Assembly (NCBI GenBank): GCA_046728115.1
Contig: JBKPDW010000366.1
Location: 1-37,863, forward strand
Length of the DNA stretch: 37,863 bases
DNA from: CAVSWN01 sp046728115
GTDB taxonomy: Bacteria; Acidobacteriota; Vicinamibacteria; Vicinamibacterales; CAVVIG01
Reading direction: 5' to 3'
Part shown: positions 1-8,390 of the stretch, in pieces
Numbering within the stretch: position 1 is the stretch's first letter
Layout of the letters: each line of letters opens with the position of its first letter
The notes under the pieces: generated by a model
Told to the model about the DNA's origin: nothing
Database searches by the model: none
What the model saw: the letters and a program-made list of their open reading frames with translations, nothing else
Made by a program: the position numbers and the translations under genes

Positions 1-582
1 GTTCTGAGCGTCTGGAACGAACCGAACCTCGACTTGCGAGACGATCCGGACGGCACGAAGTACGCCCTCCTCTTCGTCAACGCCTCGAGCGCCCGCAACC
101 AAGTGGATCCGCACTTTGCGCTGGCCGGTCCCGAAATCAGTCATCATGCGATGGCGTCCGGTTACTACCAGCACGTGATGGACACGCTCCAGACATGGCG
201 CGCGCTGAACCCGCAGGACATCGTGGCCGTGCATTGGTATGGGGACGGTCCACCGTTGCTGCAGTACCTGGATGCCGTACACGCGGCCGCCGACCGGTAT
301 CAGGTGTGGCTCAGCGAAACGGGGTACTCCACCGCAGACCTGGACAGGCAGGCGGACTTCTATCGCTCGATGCTCGAGTCGTTCGCGTCGAGCCGACGAG
401 CCTGGTGGACGCATCTCATTTTCTACCGGTTGTGGGACGGTACTGACTGCTGCAGCGAGGCTCTCCTGACAGCGAACTTCACAGCCAAACCGGCGTTCGA
501 TGCGATCCGCAGCTGGCTCGACCAGGCACCTGGCGAGCTCGACGATCCAAATCCCTACATTCCGCGCACTCAGCCGCGATAG
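1..582 (+). CDS. Clan GH-A glycoside hydrolase, 5'-truncated
   Basis: This is the C-terminal part of a glycosidase whose start lies before the window; the frame is open from base 1. The first residues contain WNEPN, the clan GH-A acid/base motif, with the catalytic Glu at visible residue 7. A second Glu in WLSETGYS, about 99 residues later, fits the nucleophile at the end of strand 7, and HWYG lies between them. The spacing and motifs resemble GH39/GH5-like barrels, but the exact family and substrate cannot be set from this fragment. The visible part ends with a short Pro-rich tail. It converges with the unknown secreted protein on the minus strand, leaving a gap of about 80 bases. Motifs are seen directly; the family is inferred. 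Confidence 0.75.
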   Translation, partial: VLSVWNEPNLDLRDDPDGTKYALLFVNASSARNQVDPHFALAGPEISHHAMASGYYQHVMDTLQTWRALNPQDIVAVHWYGDGPPLLQYLDAVHAAADRYQVWLSETGYSTADLDRQADFYRSMLESFASSRRAWWTHLIFYRLWDGTDCCSEALLTANFTAKPAFDAIRSWLDQAPGELDDPNPYIPRTQPR

Positions 583-661
583 CACGTCACCCTTGTGATC
601 CCCGGATGCGGGATGCGGATTGGTGAGATCTGCGATGAGGGCCCCAAACCGCAATGGAGCA

Positions 662-1576
662 TCAGCGCTGTTCCGAGTACCTCGCGCCCTGGAGGATCCC
701 CGTCAGCGCGTAATTTCCCTCGTGGCAGGCATACTCGAAGATCCGGTCGGACGTGCGTCGCATCGGCAAGGCAGCCGACCACGGTTTCACGAACGACGAC
801 GGATCGTCGACGGTGAACTCGTAGAGGAGCGTGTCCGCATCGACCCGCGTGAAGCGCTCGATCAGATGCAATTTCTCGCTTGCGCCGCGGAAATTCGTCT
901 TGTCCGTGAAATTCGTCGTGTCGACGACGAGCGTGGCGCCCTCCCAGCGGCCGCGCGAGTCACCCTGCCATCGTCGAATCACGGACGGGACATGTGGGCT
1001 CCGGTCGAGCGGCACTACGCGCGCGTCGTGGATCATCTCGTTGTTGATCGCCACGTGATCGGGCGTCTGGAAGATCTGCACGTAGTTGTTGTACGGACCA
1101 GGCAGCATGGGCGGCCCTGCATTGAACATGAGACAGCGTTCGCCGAGGGACCGATCTTCCGGACCGTCGGCATGCTGCCGCCTGGCGTCGGCGCGGGCGC
1201 TGGCGCGCTGCTGCGCCTCGGCCGTCAACGCGGGAATTCTGCCGTCAGGTGGATCGACGATGAGCGACGTGCGCTTCTCGCCGCGGACGGTCGCGAGGGT
1301 CGTTCCCCGGTCCCACCAGAAATCGTTGTAGGCGGAACTCACGTCGGCTTCGGGCGTCGCCTCGCGCCGATCGCGGTTGTTCCGTTCGAGCGTCCGGCGT
1401 TCGTATGCCGCCGCTTCCGCCGCCGTCATCGTCGCACGGCCTGCGAACTCGGCGGAGCGCTCCAGCGGCGTCAAGGTCGAAAAGTTCCAGACGCCCTGGA
1501 TATCGGGGTGGCCGTCTGCGGACATCACGACAACGGTGGCCGCACCGACCGCGATCGACGCCATGGATCGTCTCAT
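662..1576 (-). CDS. Secreted protein of unknown function
   Basis: The product is 304 residues. A short hydrophobic N-terminus (MRRSMASIAVGAATVVVM, then SADGHP) suggests export. The mature part starts with a GVWNFSTLTPLER segment and carries YNDFWWDRG, VDPPDGRIP, a Cys in GERCLMF, PGPYNNYVQIFQ, WEGATLVVDTTNF and, near the C-terminus, EYACHEGNYAL. I recognise this pattern as a large family of secreted proteins common in Acidobacteria and soil Proteobacteria, but I know of no proven function. The two conserved Cys could form a disulfide. The antisense strand also holds a long open frame, but these ordered motifs and the signal-like start mark this strand as the real one. An alternative start is the ATG four codons downstream. 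Confidence 0.75.
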   Translation of the reverse strand: MRRSMASIAVGAATVVVMSADGHPDIQGVWNFSTLTPLERSAEFAGRATMTAAEAAAYERRTLERNNRDRREATPEADVSSAYNDFWWDRGTTLATVRGEKRTSLIVDPPDGRIPALTAEAQQRASARADARRQHADGPEDRSLGERCLMFNAGPPMLPGPYNNYVQIFQTPDHVAINNEMIHDARVVPLDRSPHVPSVIRRWQGDSRGRWEGATLVVDTTNFTDKTNFRGASEKLHLIERFTRVDADTLLYEFTVDDPSSFVKPWSAALPMRRTSDRIFEYACHEGNYALTGILQGARYSEQR

Positions 1577-1622
1577 CCGGCACCTCGCCTTCGACGATTG
1601 TCGGCCTTCGGCCCGGCCCTGT

Positions 1623-2414
1623 CTACGCGAGATTTCTCAGCGCCAGCACTTCCGCTGCGGGCGTCCGGTCCCCGGTGCAACTGATCCGGCGCGGCGCCTC
1701 GAGGAACCGGAGGCGAAACCCCAGCGAGGTGTACAAGTCGCGGATGCGCGGCGTGGCCTGATTCGACAGCACGACGGGTCCGCGATGCCGCGCCAGCCAC
1801 TCGGCGGTTCTGATTTGCTCGGGCCACCCGAATCCGTCTTTTGAATACTGGGTAAACTCGACGTCGTACGGCGGATCGGCGTAGACGAAATCGTCCGGCT
1901 CGAGCGGAAGCATGTCGAAGCTCGTGGTGGTGAACTCCCAACCGGCAAACGCGTCCACGTACTCCGCGAAATCCCGTCGGTACGTGATCCGCTTGTAACG
2001 ACCGAACGGCACGTTGAACTGTCCGCGCCTGTTGAAGCGGCACAACCCGTTGTAGCCCGTTCGATTCAGGTAGTAGAAGAGCGCCGCAGCTTCCGACGTG
2101 TCGGCGTGCCCTGCCATCAGGAGCGTGTTGAAGCGGGCCCGGCTTGCGTAGTACCGGCGCTTGGATTTTGACATCGGTTCAGGGATCGTCAATCCGCGCT
2201 TCAGCCATCGATAGAAATTGATGACATGCGGGTTGACGTCGTTGAGCAGCGCGCGATCGGGCATCAGGCCGATGGCGACCGCGAGACCGCCGCAGAACGG
2301 CTCTACGAGTCGTCGGTGCGCGTGACGTGCCCAGTACGGGCGAAGCTGCGGGACCTGCCATCGCTTTCCACCTGCCCATTTCAGCGGTGGCAACAGCGCG
2401 GCCGGTTTGGGCAT
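1623..2414 (-). CDS. dam: DNA adenine methylase (Dam/D12 class)
   Basis: This is a SAM-dependent N6-adenine DNA methyltransferase of about 263 residues, close to the usual Dam length. It has the SAM-binding motif WAGGKR at residues 13-18, the acidic VEPFCGGLAVA segment, the Dam-like YLNRTGYNGLCRFN stretch near 115-128, and the catalytic DPPY at 180-183. I chose the ATG at 2414 because the core begins directly after it; an in-frame ATG seven codons upstream (2435) is also possible. No restriction endonuclease gene lies beside it, so it is likely a solitary methylase. D12 enzymes often methylate GATC, but specificity is not readable from the sequence. It lies just downstream of the GGDEF-EAL gene in the same direction. 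Confidence 0.9.
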   Translation of the reverse strand: MPKPAALLPPLKWAGGKRWQVPQLRPYWARHAHRRLVEPFCGGLAVAIGLMPDRALLNDVNPHVINFYRWLKRGLTIPEPMSKSKRRYYASRARFNTLLMAGHADTSEAAALFYYLNRTGYNGLCRFNRRGQFNVPFGRYKRITYRRDFAEYVDAFAGWEFTTTSFDMLPLEPDDFVYADPPYDVEFTQYSKDGFGWPEQIRTAEWLARHRGPVVLSNQATPRIRDLYTSLGFRLRFLEAPRRISCTGDRTPAAEVLALRNLA

Positions 2415-2439
2415 CGGAATGCCGGAGTGTACCACGCGG

Positions 2440-5235
2440 TCAGTGCGTCATCGTGGAGGACGCGGGCTGTCGCCCCGCCCCAATCGACGCGGTCGCTGTG
2501 CTGGCCAGCTGGCTCTGCTCGAGGAAACGTTCCGCGGTGTGCGGCGGCAGCGGGCGGGCGAAGAAAAACCCCTGTGCCTCGCCGCATCCGAGGCGCATCA
2601 GTTCGTCCATCTGCGCTTCCGTTTCGACACCTTCCGCGATCACGTGCGTCCCGATCGTTTTTGCGAGTGCGACGATGCTCTCGACAAATGCCGGCTGATG
2701 TTTGCCGCCAGAGAGGCTCGCGATGAACGACTGATCGATTTTCAGCGTGTCCACCGGAAAGCGATGGAGATAACTCAGCGACGAGAATCCTGTCCCGAAG
2801 TCGTCGAGGTACACCTTCACGCCGAGCGCGCGCAGCTGCCTGAGCGCCGTTTCGGCCACGTCCGGGTTCTCCATCAGCGTGGTTTCCGTAATTTCGACAC
2901 GGAGGTCACCGGAGCGCAGGTTCGCCGCCCAGACGGCATCACGTACCGTCTGCACAAAATCGCTCCGAGTCAGCTGTCGCGCCGACACGTTGACGGTCAC
3001 GCCGAGGACGCCCACGTCGGGAAACCGTGCGCGCCACGCGGCCACCTGCCGGCAGGCTTCCTGAATCACCCACTTGCCGAGCAGATCGATCATCCCCATC
3101 TCTTCGACGATCGGGATGAACTCGGCTGGCGACATCTGCTGTCCGTCGCGCTGCCAGCGCAGCAACGCTTCGAAGCCGGTCCATTGACCAGACTTCAGAG
3201 CGACGATCGGCTGATAGTGCAGCTGGAATTCGCCACGCTCGATCGCGCGCCGCAAATCGCCTTCGAGCCGAAGCCGTTCGACCGCGCGCTGGTGCATGGA
3301 GGCGTCGAACAGCTCATAACGGGCCTTGCCCAGCGCCTTCGCGCGGTACATCGCGGTATCGGCGTCGCGCATGATGTCTTCCGGCTTGCTGTAGCCGCTC
3401 GCGCTCAACGCGATCCCGATGCTCCCTGTCACGAACACTTCTCTGCCGCCCTTGACCGGAACCGAATCGCGCAGCGTCTGGAGAATCCGCTCGGCGATCG
3501 CGCTGGCCTGCGCCACGTTGCCGAGGTCGTTGAGGAGAATCGTAAATTCGTCTCCGCCGAGCCTCGCGATCGCGTCGCCCTCGCGCATGCACGCCTCGAG
3601 CCGCCGCGACACGGTCATCAGCAGCTCGTCGCCGACGAGGTGACCGAGACTGTCGTTCACGACCTTGAACCGATCGATGTCCAGAAACAGCACGGCGAAG
3701 ATGTGCTCCGGATGCCGTTTCGATCGATCGAGCACCTGTCCAAGCAGTTCCATGAAGAGCGAACGATTTGGAAGACCCGTCAGCGCATCATGAAGCGCCG
3801 CGTGGCGCAGCTGCTCCTGGATCGCCGCACGTTCGGTGATGTCGGTCTGCGACCCCGCAATTCGTGTGGCTTTGCCGTCGTCCTGGCGGACGGCTGCGCC
3901 GCGGCAGAGGACCCGTCGATAGGTGCCGTCTTCGTGACGCACGCGGTACTCGTGCTCGAAGTGAGCCGTCTCTCCTGCTATGTGCGCGTTGAGCGACGCC
4001 TGCAACGAAGACAGGTCCTCCGGGTGCACGCGATCGAACCATGCCACGGGGCGGTCGCAACTGACCTCCTGCGGCCGGCCCAGCATCTGGTACCACCTGG
4101 GCGACAGGTAGATGCCGCCACTGACCAGATCCCAGTCCCACAGGCCGTCATTGGAACCGGCGGCTGCAAGCGCGTAGCGCTCTTCGCTGTGTTTGAGCGC
4201 CGCTTCCGCTTCGGCGCGGTCCGTGATGTCGTTCCAGAAAATCGTGACGCCGTTGAGGAAGACGAGGACTCGAACCTCGAGAATCAATCGACGTCCGTCG
4301 CGATGAAGGGCGAGATGTTCGATGCGTTCGCTCTTGCCAGTCTCGAGAACCGCTGCGATCGCTTTCGGCAGCGCTGTAGCAGTCAGTTCCGGAACAGCCT
4401 CTGACAGCGTTCGGCCGAGCGCATGGCCGCGCGGCACGGCCATGATGCGCTCGAGCGCGTCGTTCCAGAGCGCAATGTGGCCATCGCTCTGAACGACCGC
4501 CATCCCTTCGCTCAGCGACTCGATAACTTCTCGATGGCGACTCTCTTCTTCGAGACGGTCTGCAAACACTGCTGAAGCGCGGTACGCTACGTAGACTGGG
4601 ACGGCCAGGAGCGGCATGAAATCCCAGAACCGCGTCGCGCTCAGCTGGGCGATGAGGACCGACACGACGGCCCCACAGAAGAACGTGAACCCGCCCCACA
4701 GAAAATTCTCGTGCCAAACGCCGCGAATCGGTTGATGCGTCGACAGCCCGATCGCAGCGGCAACTGCCGCGCTGTTCACCAGGAAGAATGTCGTCACGGT
4801 GGCCATCACGGGCACGACATCTTGCCAATTGAGCGGGGCAAAGCCGCCGCCGGCGAGCCGATAGACGGCGCCGGCAATCTGGACCGTCACGACCACGCTC
4901 GCGACGTTGAAGACGATCTGATAAATGGGGCTGCGTCGAGTTGTTCGCAGCGTGGACTGGCTCACGGCACCAATGGCGGCAAGCAGCATCGCCTTGTGCG
5001 GTCCGAGGAGCAGCATCGACGCAAAGTCAACGACGAACGACCCCGACATCGCACGGTCTCTCCAGACGGGAAACCGCAGCTTGAGCACCGCCGCTGCAAT
5101 CGCTGCGGCGGCCAGACCGGTGAACACGTGCACTTCACTGGGCTCGGGCAGGGCGGCGAACGCCGAGAGAAGTGCACACGCCGCAACGATCACGAGCGCC
5201 ACGTACACACGAGCGAGGATCGGAAGACTCTTCAT
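2440..5235 (-). CDS. Membrane PAS-PAS-GGDEF-EAL c-di-GMP protein
   Basis: From the ATG at 5235 the product is about 931 residues. An N-terminal membrane sensor has several hydrophobic helices within residues 1-222. A PAS domain follows at about 235-340, then a PAS/PAC with WDWD and HPEDL at 355-470. The GGDEF domain (about 475-645) has RLGGDEF intact and an inhibitory-site RxxD (REGD) five residues before it. The EAL domain (about 655-905) has FEALLRW, VNVSARQL, EITET, DDFGTG, a Lys in LKIDQSF and AEGVET. Both synthesis and hydrolysis of c-di-GMP look possible at the cytoplasmic membrane. The frame stays open upstream to 5520 with no clear ribosome site. An in-frame ATG at 5337 would add a leader with a CHC motif, so the start is uncertain. 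Confidence 0.93.
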   Translation of the reverse strand: MKSLPILARVYVALVIVAACALLSAFAALPEPSEVHVFTGLAAAAIAAAVLKLRFPVWRDRAMSGSFVVDFASMLLLGPHKAMLLAAIGAVSQSTLRTTRRSPIYQIVFNVASVVVTVQIAGAVYRLAGGGFAPLNWQDVVPVMATVTTFFLVNSAAVAAAIGLSTHQPIRGVWHENFLWGGFTFFCGAVVSVLIAQLSATRFWDFMPLLAVPVYVAYRASAVFADRLEEESRHREVIESLSEGMAVVQSDGHIALWNDALERIMAVPRGHALGRTLSEAVPELTATALPKAIAAVLETGKSERIEHLALHRDGRRLILEVRVLVFLNGVTIFWNDITDRAEAEAALKHSEERYALAAAGSNDGLWDWDLVSGGIYLSPRWYQMLGRPQEVSCDRPVAWFDRVHPEDLSSLQASLNAHIAGETAHFEHEYRVRHEDGTYRRVLCRGAAVRQDDGKATRIAGSQTDITERAAIQEQLRHAALHDALTGLPNRSLFMELLGQVLDRSKRHPEHIFAVLFLDIDRFKVVNDSLGHLVGDELLMTVSRRLEACMREGDAIARLGGDEFTILLNDLGNVAQASAIAERILQTLRDSVPVKGGREVFVTGSIGIALSASGYSKPEDIMRDADTAMYRAKALGKARYELFDASMHQRAVERLRLEGDLRRAIERGEFQLHYQPIVALKSGQWTGFEALLRWQRDGQQMSPAEFIPIVEEMGMIDLLGKWVIQEACRQVAAWRARFPDVGVLGVTVNVSARQLTRSDFVQTVRDAVWAANLRSGDLRVEITETTLMENPDVAETALRQLRALGVKVYLDDFGTGFSSLSYLHRFPVDTLKIDQSFIASLSGGKHQPAFVESIVALAKTIGTHVIAEGVETEAQMDELMRLGCGEAQGFFFARPLPPHTAERFLEQSQLASTATASIGAGRQPASSTMTH

Positions 5236-5522
5236 CGCAAACGAAGCGGTACGTAACGACAGCGCAACCCTGGTGCCACGCCGGCCCGTGTCGGCTAAGC
5301 CGTAGCAATGACAGGAGTTGAACCCAATCGGTCGCATGGTGACCGCGGCCTGGAGGTGCGCGCGTGGTCCAAAACGGAGCACCGAGAACCGTAATTTTTC
5401 GGATAACTCTTGAATGCAGAGCGAATTAACCCGCGTGTCCAGTTCATGACGGTCATCTCGAAAACGAACCACGGCTTGGGGTGAGGGCTGCGGCACGGTC
5501 CGGCCCGACGTCCGCGGCAATA
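5236..5522. other. Divergent intergenic region with a possible structured leader
   Basis: About 290 bases separate the c-di-GMP gene (leftward) and the spermidine-synthase-like gene (rightward). Read on the minus strand, the part between about 5330 and 5236 holds nested inverted segments: TGTC and GACA around GCTA-CGGCT-TAGC, followed by a GC-rich CCGGCGTGGCACCAGGG block. It could fold as a leader RNA, but it matches no riboswitch I can name. In particular the GCAAACC and CGCAAAGCC elements of the c-di-GMP-I riboswitch are missing. The plus-strand part from 5400 to 5522 is less GC-rich and probably holds the promoter of the next gene; no convincing -35/-10 pair was found. Confidence 0.35.
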
Positions 5523-7553
5523 ATGCAGGTAACTCCTACTCCAATGGCGCTCTTTCTGATTTCATTTCTGGTACTTTTTCTCGAAACCGCGCTGATTCGA
5601 TGGCTGCCGGCCTACATCCGGCTGCTGGCGTACTTCTCCAACTTCATCCTGCTGGCCAGCTTTCTCGGAATCGGCATCGGGTGCCTGCTCGCCGCGCGCA
5701 AGCGATCGTTGATCGCCTGGTTCCCCCTGCTTCAATTCGTCGTCATCGTGGCCGTGGATCGACTGCGGCTCGAGGTCGCTATTCCGAGCACCTCGGCGCT
5801 GTATTTCTCGAGCGGCACTTCGGCGCCTGTTGTGCCGGTCGAAAGTGCGTTGCTGCTCCCGCTGCTCTTCGTCACCGTCGCGGCGCTTTTCGTGACCATC
5901 GCCCACCAGATGGGTCGAGAACTCGACCGCCGGCCACCGCTGAATGCGTACGTGATCAACCTCCTCGGAAGTCTGGCCGGAGTGGCGGCGTTCGCGATTG
6001 TGTCGTGGCTTCAGCTTCCTCCGCTTGCCTGGTTCGGCGTTGCAGCCGTTGTCTCGATGCCCTTCATGATCGACACAAGACGGGCGATCGCAGTCGTCAA
6101 CATCGCACTGCTCGTCGCGTCGCTTGTCGTCGTGTACCGCATGCAGGGCGGCAGCCTCTGGTCGCCGTACTACCGCATCACTGTGTATCAGGACCGCGCG
6201 GAAACCGTCGTCGAAGTCAACCACATCTTTCACCAATCGATGGCGCCTGTGGCACAGAAGGAATACTTCTACCAGTGGCCGTACGCGGTGTTCGGCGATA
6301 CTTTTCGCGAGGTTCTGATTCTCGGCGCTGGAAGCGGCACTGACGTCGCCGCTGCGCTCCGCCACGGCGCGACGCACGTGGACGCGGTGGATATCGATCC
6401 GGTCATCCTTCGCCTGGGTGCCGAACGGCATCCCGACCGGCCGTACAGCGACCCTCGCGTGACGGTGATTTGCGACGATGGACGGCACTTCCTGCGAACG
6501 ACGAAGAAGAAGTACGACCTCGTCGTGTTCGCGCTGATCGACTCGCTAACGGTGCAGTCGAGCTTCGCCGGCGTGCGGCTCGAAAGCTACATGTTCACGC
6601 AGGAGTCATTCGACGCCGTGCGGGACCATCTGACTCCGAGTGGCGTGATGGTGCTCTACAACTATTTTCGGGAAAAGTGGCTCGTGGATCGGCTCGCCAA
6701 TACCGCGGCCGACGCGTTTGGCCGCGATCCGCTCGGGCATGTCCATCAGGATCGCGCGTATCTCGCCGTGATGCTGTCGGGGCCACGTGTTGCCGATCTT
6801 GCGGCGCCGCCCGCGCTCCCAGCCGACGTCAATGCCTATGGCCAGCCGCACGCCCCCAGCCCGGCACGCATCCTGACCCGCGATGCCGCGATCGCGCCCG
6901 CGACAGACGATTGGCCGTTCCTGTACCTCCAGCATCGCAACGTGCCGGCCCACTACCTTGCTGCGCTGGCACTGGTGCTCGTCGTATCCGGGGCGGCGGT
7001 CATGCTCACGCTTCGCGGTCAAAGTGGCGCCCGGGCCTGGTCCTGGCACTTCTTCTTCCTTGGCGCGGGATTCATGCTGCTCGAGACCAAGTCGATCGTG
7101 CAGTTCGCGCTGCTCTGGGGATCCACGTGGTCGTCTGCCTCGCTGGCGATCGGCGCTGTGCTGCTGATGGCACTCGCCAGCGCCTGTGTGGCCGGTCGTA
7201 TCCAGCGACCCCATCGTGGCCTCGTCGCGACGGCGCTGCTCGTCTTGATCGTCCTCAATGTCGCGATTCCCGTCGGCCGCGTCACGTTCGACAGCCGGTT
7301 GACCGAATCTGCGTTCTACGCCCTGCTCGTCTTCAGTCCGGTCTTCTGCGCCGGACTGCTGTTCAGTTCGAGCTTCAAACAATCAGAATCAACTGCGACC
7401 GACTTCGGTGCAAACCTTCTCGGAGCCATGGTCGGCGGCGTCGGCGAGTACCTGTCGCTGGTTGCCGGTTATCGGTTTCTGCTGGTGCTGGTGGGGCTGT
7501 GCTATCTGCTGGCCATCGCCTTCAGTGGATTGCTCCGAGAGAAAGTCGCATAA
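5523..7553 (+). CDS. Membrane-bound spermidine synthase-like methyltransferase-fold protein
   Basis: This is a large integral membrane protein of about 676 residues. An N-terminal block of hydrophobic helices (to about residue 205) is followed by a spermidine-synthase/SAM-fold domain: YYRITVYQDR, then LGAGSGTDVAAAL as the nucleotide-binding Gly-rich loop, VDAVDIDPVI as the acidic strand 2, DDGRHFLR, and YDLVVFALIDSL. The C-terminal third is again membrane-spanning (LALVLVVSGAAVML onward). This architecture is known from bacterial fused spermidine synthases and related proteins of unproven activity; whether it makes polyamines is not shown here. Start choice: ATG at 5523, with 5544 as alternative; a GTG at 5481 would add a non-hydrophobic extension. 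The stop lies nine bases before the DUF1080 ATG, so the two may be co-transcribed. Confidence 0.85.
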   Translation: MQVTPTPMALFLISFLVLFLETALIRWLPAYIRLLAYFSNFILLASFLGIGIGCLLAARKRSLIAWFPLLQFVVIVAVDRLRLEVAIPSTSALYFSSGTSAPVVPVESALLLPLLFVTVAALFVTIAHQMGRELDRRPPLNAYVINLLGSLAGVAAFAIVSWLQLPPLAWFGVAAVVSMPFMIDTRRAIAVVNIALLVASLVVVYRMQGGSLWSPYYRITVYQDRAETVVEVNHIFHQSMAPVAQKEYFYQWPYAVFGDTFREVLILGAGSGTDVAAALRHGATHVDAVDIDPVILRLGAERHPDRPYSDPRVTVICDDGRHFLRTTKKKYDLVVFALIDSLTVQSSFAGVRLESYMFTQESFDAVRDHLTPSGVMVLYNYFREKWLVDRLANTAADAFGRDPLGHVHQDRAYLAVMLSGPRVADLAAPPALPADVNAYGQPHAPSPARILTRDAAIAPATDDWPFLYLQHRNVPAHYLAALALVLVVSGAAVMLTLRGQSGARAWSWHFFFLGAGFMLLETKSIVQFALLWGSTWSSASLAIGAVLLMALASACVAGRIQRPHRGLVATALLVLIVLNVAIPVGRVTFDSRLTESAFYALLVFSPVFCAGLLFSSSFKQSESTATDFGANLLGAMVGGVGEYLSLVAGYRFLLVLVGLCYLLAIAFSGLLREKVA

Positions 7554-7562
7554 TCTGCGGTG

Positions 7563-8258
7563 ATGCTGATACGAGCCGTTGTGGCTGCTGGTGCACTCGC
7601 TGTCCTGGCCGGCGCGCCCGGGTTCCAGTCTGCCGCGTCGTGGCGGATGTTGTTCGATGGCACGTCCCTGAAAGACTGGAAAGGCTACAAGACCGACGCA
7701 GTGCCGGCCGGGTGGACGGTCGTCGACGGCACGCTCTCCAAGGACGGCCATGTCGGAGACCTGATGACGAAGGACGAGTTCGGAGACTTCGAACTCGAGC
7801 TGGATTGGAAAATCGGGCGCGCTGGCAACAGCGGCATCTTCTATCGCGGCATCGAGGATCAGGACTATCGGGGCCCATCCGACGGCGACCGGATCTATAC
7901 GACCGCGCCAGAATATCAATTGCTGGACGACATCGACGCGGAGGACAACAAGACACGGTTGACCTGCGCCGGTGCGAACTATGGTCTGTATCCATCGGCA
8001 CCCGGTCATCTGAAGCCGGTAGGCGACTGGAACCAGGCCCGCATAGTGGCGCGAGGGGCGCACGTCGAGCACTGGCTGAATGGCGTCAAGGTGGTCGAGT
8101 ACGAGCTCTGGAGTTCCGACTGGGAAGCGAAGGTACGGGCTACCAAGTTTCGTGCGTTGCCGAAATTCGGCCGGGCACGTCGCGGCCACATCGGACTTCA
8201 AGGCGATCACCCTGGTATGCTCGCGTTCCGAAACATTCGGCTCAGGGAGATTGGATAA
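7563..8258 (+). CDS. DUF1080 family protein (3-keto-disaccharide hydrolase-like)
   Basis: This is a secreted protein of about 231 residues. It has a signal peptide (MLIRAVVAAGALAVLAGAPG), then one DUF1080 beta-sandwich domain: LFDGTSLKDWKGY near the start, the FELELDWKI strand, GNSGIFYRG, PEYQLLDD, GDWNQARIV, HWLNGVKVVEYE and the closing GMLAFRNIRLRE strand. These are the standard landmarks of the family in order. Members have been shown to hydrolyse 3-keto-glycosides made by prior C3 oxidation, so it probably acts in the periplasm on an oxidised sugar. The Gfo/Idh/MocA gene downstream fits that role. A GTG immediately before the ATG gives the same frame. It follows the membrane synthase-like gene closely. 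The exact substrate is unknown. Confidence 0.88.
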   Translation: MLIRAVVAAGALAVLAGAPGFQSAASWRMLFDGTSLKDWKGYKTDAVPAGWTVVDGTLSKDGHVGDLMTKDEFGDFELELDWKIGRAGNSGIFYRGIEDQDYRGPSDGDRIYTTAPEYQLLDDIDAEDNKTRLTCAGANYGLYPSAPGHLKPVGDWNQARIVARGAHVEHWLNGVKVVEYELWSSDWEAKVRATKFRALPKFGRARRGHIGLQGDHPGMLAFRNIRLREIG

Positions 8259-8260
8259 CG

Positions 8261-8353
8261 GAAGAAGCCATCACGGAGATCACGGACAGGAACTGTGGCG
8301 ACGGCTTCTTCATCTGGACGACAACCGTGCCCTCAGTTGTCTTGTTGTCGTCC
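8261..8353. repeat. Two consecutive perfect inverted repeats
   Basis: The gap after the DUF1080 gene holds two stem-forming repeats in a row. The first is GAAGAAGCC (8261-8269) paired with GGCTTCTTC (8303-8311). The second is GGACGACAAC (8316-8325) paired with GTTGTCGTCC (8344-8353). Each stem is perfect. Neither is followed by a run of T, so classic intrinsic termination is not supported. They may act as a transcript-end or processing structure between the DUF1080 and Gfo/Idh/MocA genes. Confidence 0.6.
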
Positions 8354-8390
8354 GTTCCCTGAGTGGTGAATCTTTTCAATCGAGGAAGTC

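Noticed and set aside
2407..4404. 665-codon open frame antisense to the c-di-GMP gene
   Set aside because: The minus strand encodes clear PAS, GGDEF and EAL motifs; the antisense product shows no domain and exists because of high G+C content.
5300..5335. tRNA-like T-arm (GGTTCAACTCC) on the minus strand
   Set aside because: The stem pairs poorly and no anticodon arm or acceptor stem could be found.
5236..5340. c-di-GMP-I riboswitch before the GGDEF-EAL gene
   Set aside because: The GGxxGCC-like 3' half is suggestive, but the conserved GCAAACC and ACGCAAAGCC elements are missing.
6470..8362. 630-codon open frame overlapping the spermidine-synthase-like and DUF1080 genes
   Set aside because: Arg-rich shadow translation with no motif; the other frame gives two well-recognised proteins.
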